A model generated the notes under the pieces. The model saw nothing but the letters and a program-made list of their open reading frames with translations. It searched no databases and had not been told where the DNA came from. This document shows, one piece after another, positions 23,794-50,117 of a stretch of 55,000 bases of DNA. A program made the position numbers and the translations under genes. This stretch comes from Botryococcus braunii (taxonomy: Eukaryota > Chlorophyta > Trebouxiophyceae), in contig KV908461.1 in the NCBI GenBank assembly GCA_002005505.1, forward strand, positions 268,003 through 323,002. Direction: 5' to 3'. Numbering within the stretch: the stretch's first letter is position 1; each line of letters opens with the position of its first letter.

Positions 23794-24545
23794 TTCTACT
23801 TCCGCACACGTGATCAATGGGTGGCTGGGCTTGCGTCACAATGAACACTCGAGCGTGCACTTGCGTCCCACCATGGGGACACAGGGACCTCGGTCAGGCA
23901 AGACACGTGCACACATGCCACCATGGACGCTGTCCCCCGAGGCATCAGCTCACGCTTTCCAGGCTTTAACTAGCTTTATCCACCATTAGTGACTCAACGG
24001 TCCCTGGTAGCCACTGTAGTGCGTAGGACAATCACTACTATCAACTTGTCAGAAGGTGCAATGCCTGGAATTCCAAACACTGGCTCACATGGTCACACAC
24101 CATCATATACCACATCCGAATGCACTCTCAAAGCATTATGGAACCATGTGCGCAAAAATGGTCTTTTGTCCCTCCACCTCCCGGGTTTCCCTCTCATATC
24201 AGAGAAAGTGGCTGTAGAGCCCGATCTCCTTGATGCATTTCCTACCCCCCCCCCCCCCCCCCCGCACCCACTGCCGGGTCCTCTGAGGATCCAGTCTGAC
24301 CTAATTTGCATTCTCAACGGACGTTTAGAGTTGCATCTCGCAACCCTCGGGCTAGAAAGTGCCCGCCACACAGGCATCAGTTTTTGACCTTTTTGCGTCC
24401 TTTAGAGCTCACAATGCTCCTCGTTCAAACTTCGACGGCGCTCCTGCAGCTGGCATCATCACAGCCCACGTCCTATGTCCGGCAGCAACCCGGGATAAGC
24501 GCTGTGTTGGGCCAGCCGGCAAGGTAGCCTCCTCTTGTTATGTCT

Positions 24546-24562
24546 CCCCCCCCCCCCACCCA

Positions 24563-24608
<46 letters not shown>
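24546..24608. repeat. Poly(C)-poly(A) tract
   Basis: A C-rich run at about 24546-24560 is followed by about 44 A residues. In the orientation of the glyoxalase-like gene it is a T run, so it is not an A tail of that transcript. Confidence 0.9.
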
Positions 24609-24609
<1 letters not shown>

Positions 24610-25147
24610 ACTCTCCTGTATGCAGCTGTGGGTATCATCAATATCGATACCACGTTCGGTCAGGATATCCGGGCCCAGCCCTGTCCGCTACCATCCCTCC
24701 CCCAAAAGAAGGGGCCTCCGTTCTAAAGAATGGTTGCACGTTGGAAACCGTGCCTAAAACCCCTCTCATCGGCTCACAGATGAACCCTTTGTACAAGGTC
24801 CTGTGCCAAAACTTGAAAACGGCTGTGTTGCTTTGCAACCCAAGCGCCGAAACCCTCTCTTCACCCCACAGATGGACCCTACATAAAAAGCCATTTCCCT
24901 TAAATATTGACAATGGGTGTGCATGAGACCTCTTGCCTCACCTCTCATTGCCACACGAATGGACCCTGTATAAAAGGTCTTTTCAATACATGAATCCGTG
25001 AGTTCGCCATGTGACGCCAGCACAGAGCCCTCCCTGCACCACACAGACGAGACCTTCCTAGAAGATGCTTTGCCATAACCGCACCACCTCACCAGTCTAA
25101 GGAGTGGCCAACAGCGAGCCACAACGTCCTGGAAAGCTCCCAGAAGG

Positions 25148-28030
<2,883 letters not shown>

Positions 28031-29100
28031 TTGCAGACGACCTTTGTGAATGGGAAGGCAACGAATCAGTGGTTGAGTGGTTAAACTGACTTAACCCTTA
28101 CATTCCAGGCTCGATACCTCACTGAAACGCTGAATCAACATCACCACCGATAGGCTGCGACTAAATGCTGCCGGGAACCTTCGACGGTAATTAAAATTTG
28201 CCGTCTGCACATGCCCACACATGTCAAACTCTGTACCGCGGGGATTCCTCTTCCTGAATTTACCAGCCTTTTTGTGTTCCGGTGGCCTACCAACGAGTCA
28301 CACGGCATAATGGCTGCGTTTCTGGACCTCTCCGGTACATAGGGCCTGAAGTGTAGGCCACTTTCCACGTGTAAGCGCCCGTTGTGATTCGCGGTGGGAT
28401 CCCTTCCGACTGCGCGGTTCCAAAACGTACCAGAATAACCCTTATGCAAGTTGCGTCACGCAACGAATTTGTGGCGTGGTTAACTCCGCAACACCTCACC
28501 GTCAAACTCGTACCTGACACCACTGTAAATTAGAGGTAATTAGGGAGCCAAGCTATGCGCGGCCCCCAGCTGTCCCAACCTGACACCACCGAGAAGATGT
28601 GTCCACTCTATATATAATTTACTAACACAACAGGAGCGGTACAACAGCGCTTGGCAAGGGGATTACAGCCTGAATCCCTCTTCTGTTAAAATATCCACTC
28701 TTACCAAGAGGAAAATCTCTTGGCAAACTTCAGAGAAGGCATTGGACGTCCTTCCAGAACGTTTAATCGATGGTAGCCCAATCGGGGCCCTGTCCAAGGC
28801 CCCATATCTGCCAGGTACCAGAACCCAACCGATGGATGTCGTTATTCGTCCGAGTGTGTATCATAATCGGAAATCTGTTGTACCACCGTCGGATTTACAC
28901 ACTAATGAAGCTGCCCGCGCGTGGAATTATGGTCCTCACGACCTCCAGCTGTATCTACCCCCACGAGAATAGCATCCTCCTTGCCACGTCAGGTCCACTA
29001 GGTGGAAATGTAGACAGATTGAGTAAGGCATGAAGGTATGAAGTGTGAGTGCCTGTCCCAGGCGTACCGTGCTGGGACGCCTTACTTGGAAAAATTTCAT

Positions 29101-29206
29101 GAAGAGCAGGTACATCAAGAAGAACAGGTACATAAAGAAGAACAGGTACATCAAGAAGACCAGGTACATCAAGAAGAGCAGGTACATCAAGAAGAGCAGG
29201 TACATC
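29101..29206 (+). repeat. 18-bp minisatellite, six copies
   Basis: Units GAAGAGCAGGTACATCAA and one- or two-base variants start every 18 bp from 29101. In one frame the array would encode a repeated EEQVHQ peptide. It sits in a short open frame from 29038 to 29307 with no recognised homologue. Confidence 0.9.
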
Positions 29207-30056
29207 TACTCAAGAAGAGGAGGTCTCCCCCCCCCCCTTTCCCTCCCAACCCCCCTCCCCCTCCCTCCCTCCCCCTCGCCCCCTTTCACCCCACACTTGC
29301 AGTGTAGTCGTGTTTCCACAACAATAAAGGCTATACACTTTTTTTCTAATAAATGTTTGTTGTGGCTGCCCCGATTTATCGACCCGCTGACAATGTTATT
29401 TGGACATGTGACATTTACGGGACCAGGCCCATGACTGATATAATCACTTTTCTTCTACTAAGAGCAGGTGCCTCAAGAAAAGCAGAATTTGGTACTACTA
29501 ACAAACACCACGCACTGAGAAAGGATCCATGGGTGTGGAGCAGTAAAGCGAGTTGATGTGAGACGGCACAGTGCAAGCCCCTGAACAACGTTGAAGATGC
29601 ATGTACCAAGATGTTACGGGGGTATACATACAAACACCACGTGCATACCATAAACACAGGCAATTGGTGTCACGTTCATTAACAAAAGAGTATTTTATGT
29701 AGCTAAACATATTTTCTAAGATATGTATACATTGTGTTATGTATCATACAGTCAACCCCTCTGTGGCGAACATGTGTCAATTCATTAAACGCAACGAGAG
29801 TATGCATATACATATACAGGGGAAGACCTGTAGCCGGCCAAACCCACAATTCTATAATGACGTTGACCAAAATGCAAGTTGTCATTAACACTGGACAGAA
29901 ATACAATGGGCGCCCAACACGAGCCCTATACTTGATCTCACCCTTTCTGTGCAAAGAACGCTAAAGCAATCTTGTAGATGAGCAACATGCCTCTATGGTT
30001 CCTGATAGCTCAAAACAAGAAGAAAAATAATGATTGAGGAATATAGTAAACCAAAC

Positions 30057-30089
<33 letters not shown>

Positions 30090-30398
30090 ATGTTTCGGTC
30101 TGGGCGCAGAGTGTCAGGTGACGCACAACAGGAAGGGGGAGGGCCCCCTTGGGTGAAGGTAGCTCTGGAGAGAAGGTAGAAAGGGCAGGGGAAAATGTTG
30201 GCACTTCAACGGATCCATGTCCGCGCCCTCCTCTCATGCAGTTCACCTCCTCTGACCAACCGTCCGTTGTCCTTCTCTTTTAAGTGCAACATGTTTATCC
30301 GTCATGCCCAGACGCGTTTACGTGTCTAGAGCACATTGAACCGTCCCGTCTTCTTCTGGACCACCACCAGATGGCGGGAATTTCTTTGACCTCTGGTA

Positions 30399-30540
30399 CC
30401 AGTCTAATCACCTAGGCCTCAAAACACTCATAAAGCACGTTTAAGGCAATATAAGCTACGATTCAAGAATAGGCATAGGCACCAGTCTAATAACCGAGGC
30501 CTAAAAGAAGAAGAAGAAGAAGAAGAAGAAGAAGAAGAAT
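30399..30540. repeat. Short direct repeats flanking about 55 bp, with GAA-repeat tail
   Basis: ACCAGTCTAATCACCTAGGC occurs at about 30400 and a near copy, ACCAGTCTAATAACCGAGGC, at about 30481. The second copy runs straight into (AGA/GAA)n at about 30507-30540. The arrangement resembles a very short insertion with a GAA tail, like the tails of R2 and R3, but no element body is recognisable. Confidence 0.45.
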
Positions 30541-31099
30541 CTTCTGCGATCAAGCTCACCGGCCCCCTGCCCAAAAAGGAGAGAACAGAGTCTCCTCTCA
30601 AAGCATCTGGCGCCGAGCAACAGTCTCAGCTCGTGCCTCCTGTCTTACAGAATGTGAATAAGAAATGCCAGCACAAGAACAGGCAACAACACCTTATTCA
30701 GCTAACTGGGCAACAGCTTTTGAGTCATTAACGCTGACCCGGACCACGAGTGAGCTAGAAGCTGCATAGATTTTCGAAGCACAAACAGGTCAGTGCTAGA
30801 ATACCAGAGGCTCATAATATTTGTGGGACCTGCCTTCCCCCCAGATTGTAGACCGCTAAGTCACTTCACCTTCAGAATTCCGTGATTGGGAAGCTCTGAT
30901 GTTGGACACTAATAATAATGCTTAACAGCAGACACCAGGACGTAAATACTCCCATAACTGCATCTCCACGAGCCACTCGAAGACTAACAGGGTTTTTTGT
31001 GACAACTCTCCAAAATTGAGTTCTTGAGGAAAGCCCTACATGACTTTTCCGGGGACATGCTGTAGCCAGCTCCAGATTGCACATCCGTGACCCAATTCA

Positions 31100-31330
31100 G
31101 GGCCTCACGAAGTCTCTTGAGGATGTTGTAAGCGCTTACGCTTGGCCCAATCTTGGACTTTTGATGGCGATGCAGGTGACCCAACTAAAAAGCCTCACAT
31201 AGTGCTCTGAGGATGGATTAAGCTTTTGATGCTAGGTCCAAACTTAACGGATTATGGACCGTATTCTTTGGGGTGAGCCCCATTTCAAAGCTCAAAGCCC
31301 TCTGAGGATGGAGTGAGCTCTGGCGCTGAT
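31100..31330. repeat. Degenerate repeat, units of about 80-100 bp
   Basis: Three diverged units share CTCA(C/A)...CTCT(T/G)GAGGATG followed by T(A/G)AG and a GCGCT/GATGCT-like stretch (near 31110, 31193 and 31290). They are just downstream of the kinase stop codon. Confidence 0.4.
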
Positions 31331-31523
31331 GAGACGGCGTCCTCTTACTCAGCACGCTCTGAGTCCGACGAAACGGAGCAACTCCCACAGTGACCAGCAA
31401 TTCTAGCAAGGGCGCAAGGATCAAGTGCCAGTGTGGTTGCAGCACTGGCTGTTCCCTGCCTTCCAAGATTGTTCGGAGTACATCGTTCCTCCATTCCTTC
31501 AAAGCTCTACATCATGAAAAGGC

Positions 31524-42742
<11,219 letters not shown>

Positions 42743-43600
42743 CTAACTTCTAGAAGGACTTGCCCGGGGAAGCAAATTATAAGGATCTCCCCGTATTCAA
42801 TGTGATAAGCAGTATCAGAGTAGAAGCCATTACCATGCCAGTACGGCAGATTGTGTACCGTTTAGTGCAGATGCAAACCTCCCTGTCTATCCGTGGCAGT
42901 CACCTCTAGGTATGGTATGTAACAACCCAAGGGATACAAAAAGAACAGATAAAGTAGGTCTGAGGCCTTTCGGCCTTACTGAAACTAAAGTCGAACAGAG
43001 CTTCATATAAGAGTCACAGAGATCGCGGCGATTACCAAACAACGCCTCAGAATTTCTTCATTCACTGAATAACCAATTCCAAATGATGACATGAGCAAAA
43101 GCTGATTTCGATTGTAAGGCCTACGAAGTCTAATGTGCGATTCAGGCAACCTCGCGACTGGCCTCGACACCGCCTTAAATCTTTAAGCCCTTCAACTCTC
43201 CTTTAACTTTGTTATTTCTGTCGAACATCCTAAATAGTGTTAATTAAAATGGACACATGGTGGGGTTTCTTAGCGCAGTCAACTCTTACACAGTTATGTG
43301 GGTCCGTGCCAATAGCAGGGGACCCCAGGGCCAGGGGCCGGCCCGGGCGGTCCCATCACAGGGACCCGTAATACGGCGCCCGGATGGTTCAGATCGGGGG
43401 TACCCACGATGCCGTATCCCGGATTCCGTACATGAATTCGAAGTTTTAACAACCTGTGACAAATTTCGAACCACTGCGAACAGGTGCAACGAAAAGGCAA
43501 GCATTTCATAAACATCAACAAGCATACTCTACAAAAGAAGTTTAAACACGGTGTTGCCAGTGTCTAGTCTGTAAAACACGGACTTAGAAGTTGGCTAACA
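42743..43600. promoter_or_regulatory. Probable divergent promoter region between kinase and kelch genes
   Basis: The spacer between the kinase ATG (42742, - strand) and the first plausible ATG of the + strand gene (43601) is about 860 bp. A GC-rich, CpG-containing block at about 43300-43430 lies in it. No core promoter element could be assigned with confidence. The call rests on the head-to-head arrangement, which depends on the start chosen for the kelch gene. Confidence 0.4.
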
Positions 43601-45384
43601 ATGAAGGAGTGTGCTCCTTGCGATGTCACAACAGTAATTTTTCAAGGCACAGAGATTTCACTTCCGCTTAACGTTCCGTTCAACTATGCAGCAGATAAAC
43701 TTGTTCTCGATTTCAGTTTGGGCTTTCGAGGAAAGCTTGTCTTACGCAGAGGTGGGTCACCCCCCCGAGCGGTCCGTACGGTTGTCGCCTGGCCCCCGAA
43801 TGCGGTAGATAGAAAATGTGTGAATGGGGTTATACATTTGGTTTCCTGGCCTTCAAATTTAAATATAGGAGCATCCTGTTCACGAGCTGGTAGGCTACAT
43901 GGGGGCTGCCCAAGTCACGCGCACTTATCAGTCTTTCAACATAAGTTGAGCCGTAAAAGAATATTGTTCTACATGTTTGTTGAAGGTTTGAATAAGTTCT
44001 GCCGTGGCCTCGTAATTTCCATTGTTAGCAGTGTTGGTCCTCTACACAATTCCTCCAACTCAAACCTTATTTGCTTTGACGCCGTGTCTGTTGTACCACT
44101 TTTCCTAAGAATAAGAACTGTTTGAACAACTTATCACTGTTATGATCCACTTCAGGCAGTTTTAAGACAAGCAGTACCTCATGATTTGCTGTCGTGCAGC
44201 CTGCAGCCATGAACACAAAGGAGCTGAAAATTCAAATTTGCTGATTCCTCACATCAAAGATATTGCTCTGGCATGTGAGGTGTCAACTGAGCAACAGATC
44301 CCCGGAGATTGCCATACAAGCTGTCTTCAAATTACCCCGGAGACAAGAGCCAAGAGTCCTCCACAGCCTCAGACGTCTAATGGCCCACTGTCCAGCAGAG
44401 GGGGTGTCCTCCAAGAAGTGCAGAATAAGCCTTTGACCTTGGCTTCTGTAGATGCAGAAACTAAAATTGTAGCCGAAAAGTGCGAACGCATTGCAACGGT
44501 CAAAGAAAATGTTACCCCCCCCTTGGCAGCACCTGGGAGGAAAGCACATATATCCACAGGGAAGCGGACAAGAAACCCTGATGCGCCAAGGTGCTGCCCA
44601 GTTGAGATGGCAATGTTGACTTGACTTCACTGCAATAATTGTCTGTTGTTTGCTAGGGGAATAGCTGTCACCCATCCAGTAATGTAAATATGCTATGAGG
44701 CATATGATAGAAACCAATCCAAGGTAGAGAAAACTCTTTGGCTTTATTGATCACACAAGAATGTTGGTATTAGGATGGTAATTAGGCCCAGGAGCTTAAG
44801 GTTCCCGGAGGAAGCCCTTTCAGTGTCTGAGACGCTCATGGAACATTCAGAGGGTTGGAGAAAGCAGAGATATTTTGCTAGCCAAAGTGGGGGCAGGTTG
44901 TGTTAAAGGATTATTGAGACAGAGAAACGGAAGGCATTAGATTGTCTCCATGTGCATATTGAGTTAAGAAAGGTTACTGCTCGCTGAGCAGAGTTGGAGG
45001 GAAGAACAGAATAAAGCCCTTCCTGGCATCATTATCTTGTGATTTTCATTGTCTCCAGAACTATAAATCGAAGTAAGACTTCAATGAAGATGCATCTGTG
45101 ATTCAGTGCAGGCTTGCAAAGAAGGGGCGTGCGACTGCAGCAGCAGACTCAGGTGAAATCTTACCCCTATTCATGACTTTTGACACTTCACTGCCACGTT
45201 GGTATAAAGATAATGCCAAGTCAACATAGGTGGAGCAGAGGTATGAAGATGAAGGACAAAATTCAAGACTGAGAGGAGAGTGTCAAATTTTACCAATAAA
45301 GTTACTGGCACAGAGGACAGGGGTAAACTTCAGGTACACCGAGGACTTGGAGAAGGGAATTGGTGGCAGCTATCCTCGATGGCT

Positions 45385-45476
<92 letters not shown>

Positions 45477-48400
45477 CCCCCCCTCTTTTCAATCTCATTT
45501 GAAAGGTCTATGTTGCATCCTGGGAGGGTGATTAGTCCTGTGTATGATTGTGCAATGCACATCGATTTCAACAAAGTAGAATAAAACACATTGTGTGGCT
45601 TTCAGATTGGGAATTCCGTTGGGTGCTGCTGCAAGACAGCAGTCAGAGTATCAGTGCCGACACTCCTCCTGCTCGCTGGGGTGCATCTCTGGCGAAAACC
45701 TCTTCAGAACAGGTAATCCTTGGAAGGTGGACTCATACACAAGCGCTTGTGTGCAGCATTACTTCCGCCACATTTGTAGTTGTTGCCCACCCCCCCCCCC
45801 CCCCGGGTCCTTTGACAGTTGCACCCAGATATCATTGCACTATTCCATCTTCCTGCCATGACTTAACTGTGCCAGCAGACTATATCAGTAAACCAGGCAC
45901 GCAATGCACCAAGGCAAGGCAATAAGCATGACACATCATTTGGCTGTCTCATGGTGTGCTCTGGCATCATTGTGGTTTATCTTGTGGTGTACTGCCACTA
46001 GCATAGTCCGCTTTCATATATTGCACTGTGGATGAAGGTTGCCATCCAATAAGCAAAACCTGCAACACTTAAACACACATGCGCACGGGAGCGCGAGGGG
46101 AGTGGACTCCCCTCGCAATCTTATGTATGTATGAACTCCAACAGAGGAGTTCTATCCGACAGGGGTGAAGCTGCACAGAGACAATATAGATTACACACCG
46201 CACATGATTTAATGAATTCATTGCAATCGGCATCACTTGCAGGAAGCTGGGAGGTTCCGAGGTGGCCAGAGGCAAAGTTTAGGGAATACCTGTATGCAAC
46301 GCGTCAAGGTTGCTAGTGTGGCATGCAGATCTGCCTATTTGGAGGATCTGATGATTCGGGTACTCGGGGAGACACCTGGATCCTGGACCTCCACCAGGGT
46401 CATTGGAATGCGTGCGGTGACCAGCCCACCCAGAGATGTGCCTGGCATGCCCTTGCAACCGCTTCCACTCCTGAGGTTGGGTTCCCTTCCCCAACATACA
46501 AATGCTTTTGAGGCCTTCCTGAACAGTATTGACCCTAGTCTGTAAGTCCCCTAGCACCTTCTTTCTCCGCCTTTCCGGGGTCAGGGGAGGGTCACCCTCT
46601 CCACCTTCATCATTTGTCCTCTCCATTCCTTCTCCCCCCCCCCCCCTTTCCCCGCCTCTACCACGCAACATACAGACATGCACATATTAGCAAGCCACTG
46701 GTTGCATTTACTGAGGCTGGGGAATGGTGAGCCGCACCACGACCCCCCAGTGGTGGGGCTCACCACTGAGCCCCAGCCTCATGTGCATTGGGGGAAGGGG
46801 GGGAGATAGCGTGGTCAAGGATTGAGGCCTTGGTAGAGAAAAAAAGGCAGAGGCTGAAGGGGGTTGTTGCGAAGAAGGGATCCTGGTATAGTGTGACCTC
46901 CACTTTCGGAGTCGGTGGGAGGAAAGGCGTGACCAATGATATTGGGAGGGATGGTTGCCTCCCATGGCTTGGAGCAAGGCACAAGGCTATAGCATGATCC
47001 AAAGCCACCTGACGGGGTGAATCCCGGCAAGGGATCTTGTGGAGCTCCACCGTTGGATGCTTGGGAGCTCAGACATACTTGCTGCATTTGGCACACGTCT
47101 TTGTCTTCCCAGTGGTCCTTGCCAATTGAGATACATCGAGGTTCTCCTTCGCTTATGGGTTTCGGGTCATGAGGAACTTTCTGTGAAGCTTGTCGAGAGA
47201 GGTTCTGTACTCAAATCTCTTCTCCCGGTATCAGACTGAGTCGCTGAATGGAATGTCCCTTGAGCACTGTTTCGTCGTGGCAATAACAACTTGCTCGGGT
47301 GTCCCATTTATGAATATGCAATGAGTAGCTGGGTAGCTAAGAGCGTCATACCCTTTAACTGTGAAGATGTCCCATACAGGGGGAGCAGTTGCTAGTCTTC
47401 GGAGGGGAGCGAGAACAGGTTGCAGAAGGAAGTGAGCTGCCACACAGCCAGCTTCCAGAGGACGAGGAGGACTTGTTGCCTCATAATGCCATTGCTCTAT
47501 TAGATCCTTCCCTAGCCTTCTGGGTGCCGATCACCCTTGCAGGTCAGCTCCCTTGACACCGGCCATTCGCTGATACCTGTTTCAATACTTTGGCACAGTT
47601 GGCAGTTACAAAGAATTGAGCTTTGTCCCTTCTCGGGGGGGTTAAAAGCAAGTATGTTGATTGAGGATGCTCTTGTGAGCCAGCGCATGTAACAGTGTTT
47701 TTGTGCTGGCCATGGTTGTGGAATGACAGCCCTAGAAACAAGCTTGAAAATCCCGCCATTAGGCAGGCACGGGCAAGGAAGGGGGGCGGTATGGGTGTTG
47801 AGAAAGGAACAGAGATGGGATTGAAGGTAAGGAAGACACACACCCGCCCCCATCCCCCCCCCCCCCCCCGCCTTTCGGTGGGCTGCACAAGTTCACACAC
47901 TCTTTTTGAAAAAGGGGATGAATGAGAAACTGGATGCATGCATTGACTAAATGTGGTTTGGGATCGTTAGCAAGGCGGTTGGAGAGGGAGAAGTTTGCAA
48001 CTGAGGAGGTCTGGGGATGGTTATTTCATGATATGTGCGAGTGGCATGGGTTCCAGGGGAAGAAGGAAATTTGCTGCCTGCAAGAAGTGGCCACACCCTC
48101 ACCACGTTGGACGATGGGAGAGTCCTTCTGTTTGGAGGCCTTGATGATACTGGGAAATTCCGCAACGATTCTTTTGTGTTGGATGCCCGCCGCATGACCT
48201 GGATGAGCCTCACTTCCTCTGGAATCATCAAGGGCGCTCCTCCCAAGGCTCGAGCCTACCACACGTACCTACCCTTCCTTGCTTCTTGTCCAGCATCCTG
48301 ATACTTCCTTGACTGATGTCCTGGTCACAGCACTTCCTGCGTGAATGCACAATGCAACCCATGATCCATGAGGAAAGGTATGAGCTCCAGCTGCAGTTTG

Positions 48401-50117
48401 TCCTGATCCCTGCACAACTCTGTGATCAGTGTTTTGCCGAAAGGTTTGGAACTCGGCTGGGCTTTGAGCTCCTTGAAGCAGGCACATGGGCTTAACCCTA
48501 CATCCCTTATCTGCCTGAGCTTGCATTGCGGAGCTCAAGGTTTTGATTTGGGGTTTAACTGACGTTGACCCTGGACCTTCATCAGCTACTGCTGTGGCTG
48601 GCCCTGCTACTGTTAGCATGAGGCCTAATTGTTGATCAGGAAGCATGCTTGGGCAACAGGGGGTTGGGGCTGTTCATGCAGTGCTACCCTGGTAGGCGAG
48701 CGGATCATTGTGTTGGGTGGCATGGGCCCAAAGCGCCCCTGGTCCCTCAAGGAGGTATGCCCTTACTGTCCCCCATTGTAATGAGGTCAGCATTCCTAAA
48801 GCTACTGTGAATGCATGTTCATTTTCATGTCAGCCTTCCCTACAGGAAAGGGGAGAAATTGGATCTTGCTGTTAGCACTACCCTTCATCATGGGGGAAAG
48901 TATCTTTTGAAGAGGGTGTCCATTGTGCACCCAATTGAGAAGTGGATTCCTATGCACAGTTGAGAGGAAGTGGGAAATTTTTTGTGGGGGGGGGGGTGGG
49001 GACGGGCGGGAGGGGGGCGGGGGCAACAGATATTTACAGAGAATAGAGGAGGTTGGGAGGAAGAGAGGGATAGAGGCGGTCAGAGGTGGACTTGCAGTCC
49101 ATCAACAGCGCAGTCTGCTGTGAGAGCTGCAGGTGTACTCGCTTACCCCAAACGGGTGGCATTGGAAGGAGCACACTAGCGAAGTGCAGGGGGATGTGCC
49201 TACAGCACGCTCTGGCCACAGTGCAGTGGCACTTCCTGGAGGGCGCTTTCTCCTGCTCTTTGGCGGCGGCGATTCCACTGATGATATCTATCTCTGCAGC
49301 GCTCACATTCTTGACACTTTAACTTGGCATTGGTCCCAGCTCAATGTCCAGGTGGGGATGGCTTCGTCTGTTATGATCCAAATCGGTTTTATGAATGTGA
49401 ATATGTAGAGCGAGCGATGTGGAGGCTGTTTGTCAACAATAATTTATCCTGAGACTTCCATTTCGTCCCTTGTGTGCTCTTACGTAATGGTTGCATGCAC
49501 AACCCTGGTAGTGACCTGACAGGGTAAGGGACCTGCATAGCAACCTCATAGGGAGACATCTTAAGAACACCAGGTGCATTACATCACCAATAGGCATGAA
49601 TTCTGCGAGATGTGGGACCTGTTGTCAGTGCAAAAATAAGGGCCAAAGAAACACTGAACAGGGAATAACCTGTTGGCTGCCTGATAGTTTTCGCGTACAC
49701 AGGTTGTCTGTGCGGCCCAATTACTGCAGCCAAAATTGACATGTGCCCCTACTTAACGACACAAACGCCTTATTTGTTGCCCTGCTGCATGGTAGCCATG
49801 GGAAAGTCTAATATCCAATGAAGACCAGTACTCCTAAGTGGAGGAGCAAGAAGACTTGCCGCCTACTGAGGTGGAAATGGCTTCTAACAAAGGGCGTGCA
49901 TGTGTGCAGGTGGGGCCAATAATTGAAAAGATGTGAGGGTGTGCAGGGGCACGAACGGCCTATTGGGAGGCTGGGCCATTCCATGGTCCTCACGCAGAAG
50001 GATGACCATCCTGTGATCGTTGTGCATGGAGGGCGTGCGAAGGAAGATACACTCCTACAAGACACCTGGGTTCTTGACATGATTCCCACCATGAACCCCC
50101 ACGAGCCGGATCCCTGA
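43601..50117 (+). CDS. Kelch-repeat beta-propeller protein (5' part tentative)
   Basis: Kelch propellers mediate protein-protein contacts; the partner is unknown. Kelch exons with agreeing phases: 45606-45712 (PPARWGASLA) and 46329 to about 46480 (ICLFGGSDDSGTRGDTWILD); then 48057-48264 (LPARSGHTL, VLLFGG), 48682-48754 (IIVLGGMG), 49133-49351 (TARSGHSAVALPGG, LLLFGG) and 49947-50117 (GRLGHSMVL, VIVVHGG, DTWVLD, ending in TGA). At least one exon is missing between about 46480 and 48057. Candidates for the N-terminus are 43601-43750 (ATG, MKECAPCDV, donor GTGGGT) and an exon from 44200 (Ser/Thr/Pro-rich). Their phases fit each other and the 45606 exon, but their homology is unknown. A CT repeat and C runs lie in introns. 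The kelch assignment is firm; the gene start is not. Confidence 0.7.
45390..45483. repeat. (CT)n-(C)n microsatellite
   Basis: About 84 bp of CT repeats ending in a C run on the coding strand of the kelch gene. It lies 120 bp before the exon at 45606, in intron sequence. Confidence 0.95.

Larger units (their letters stand above)
21583..25147. other. Region without recognisable gene
   Basis: No protein family recognised. Contents: a possible diverged direct duplication around 22150-22210 and 22640-22710 (shared ATACCACAGG...CACCCTCCT), a 19-bp duplication near 23240-23275, a 22-bp minisatellite at 23715-23793, a C run at 24246-24263 and a long A run at 24565-24608. The right end may include the 3' UTR of the glyoxalase-like gene. 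Confidence 0.5.
28031..31523. other. Region without recognisable gene
   Basis: This is the spacer between the glyoxalase-like gene start and the end of the kinase gene. Contents: an 18-bp minisatellite at 29101-29206, a C/T-rich run at 29225-29290, an A run at 30058-30087, a small direct-repeat and GAA-tail structure at about 30399-30540, and degenerate repeats at about 31100-31330. Open frames in it lack family motifs. Confidence 0.5.

Noticed and set aside
24546..24608. Poly(A) tract as tail of a retrocopied gene
   Set aside because: No retrocopy body or target duplication was found next to it. The C run before it suggests a simple-sequence expansion.
29101..29206. CRISPR-like regular array
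   Set aside because: The units are contiguous 18-bp tandem repeats without unique spacers, in a eukaryotic genome.
44283..44717. - strand open frame of 144 codons opposite the tentative kelch-gene exon
   Set aside because: No motifs. The + strand frame fits splice phases of neighbouring exons better.
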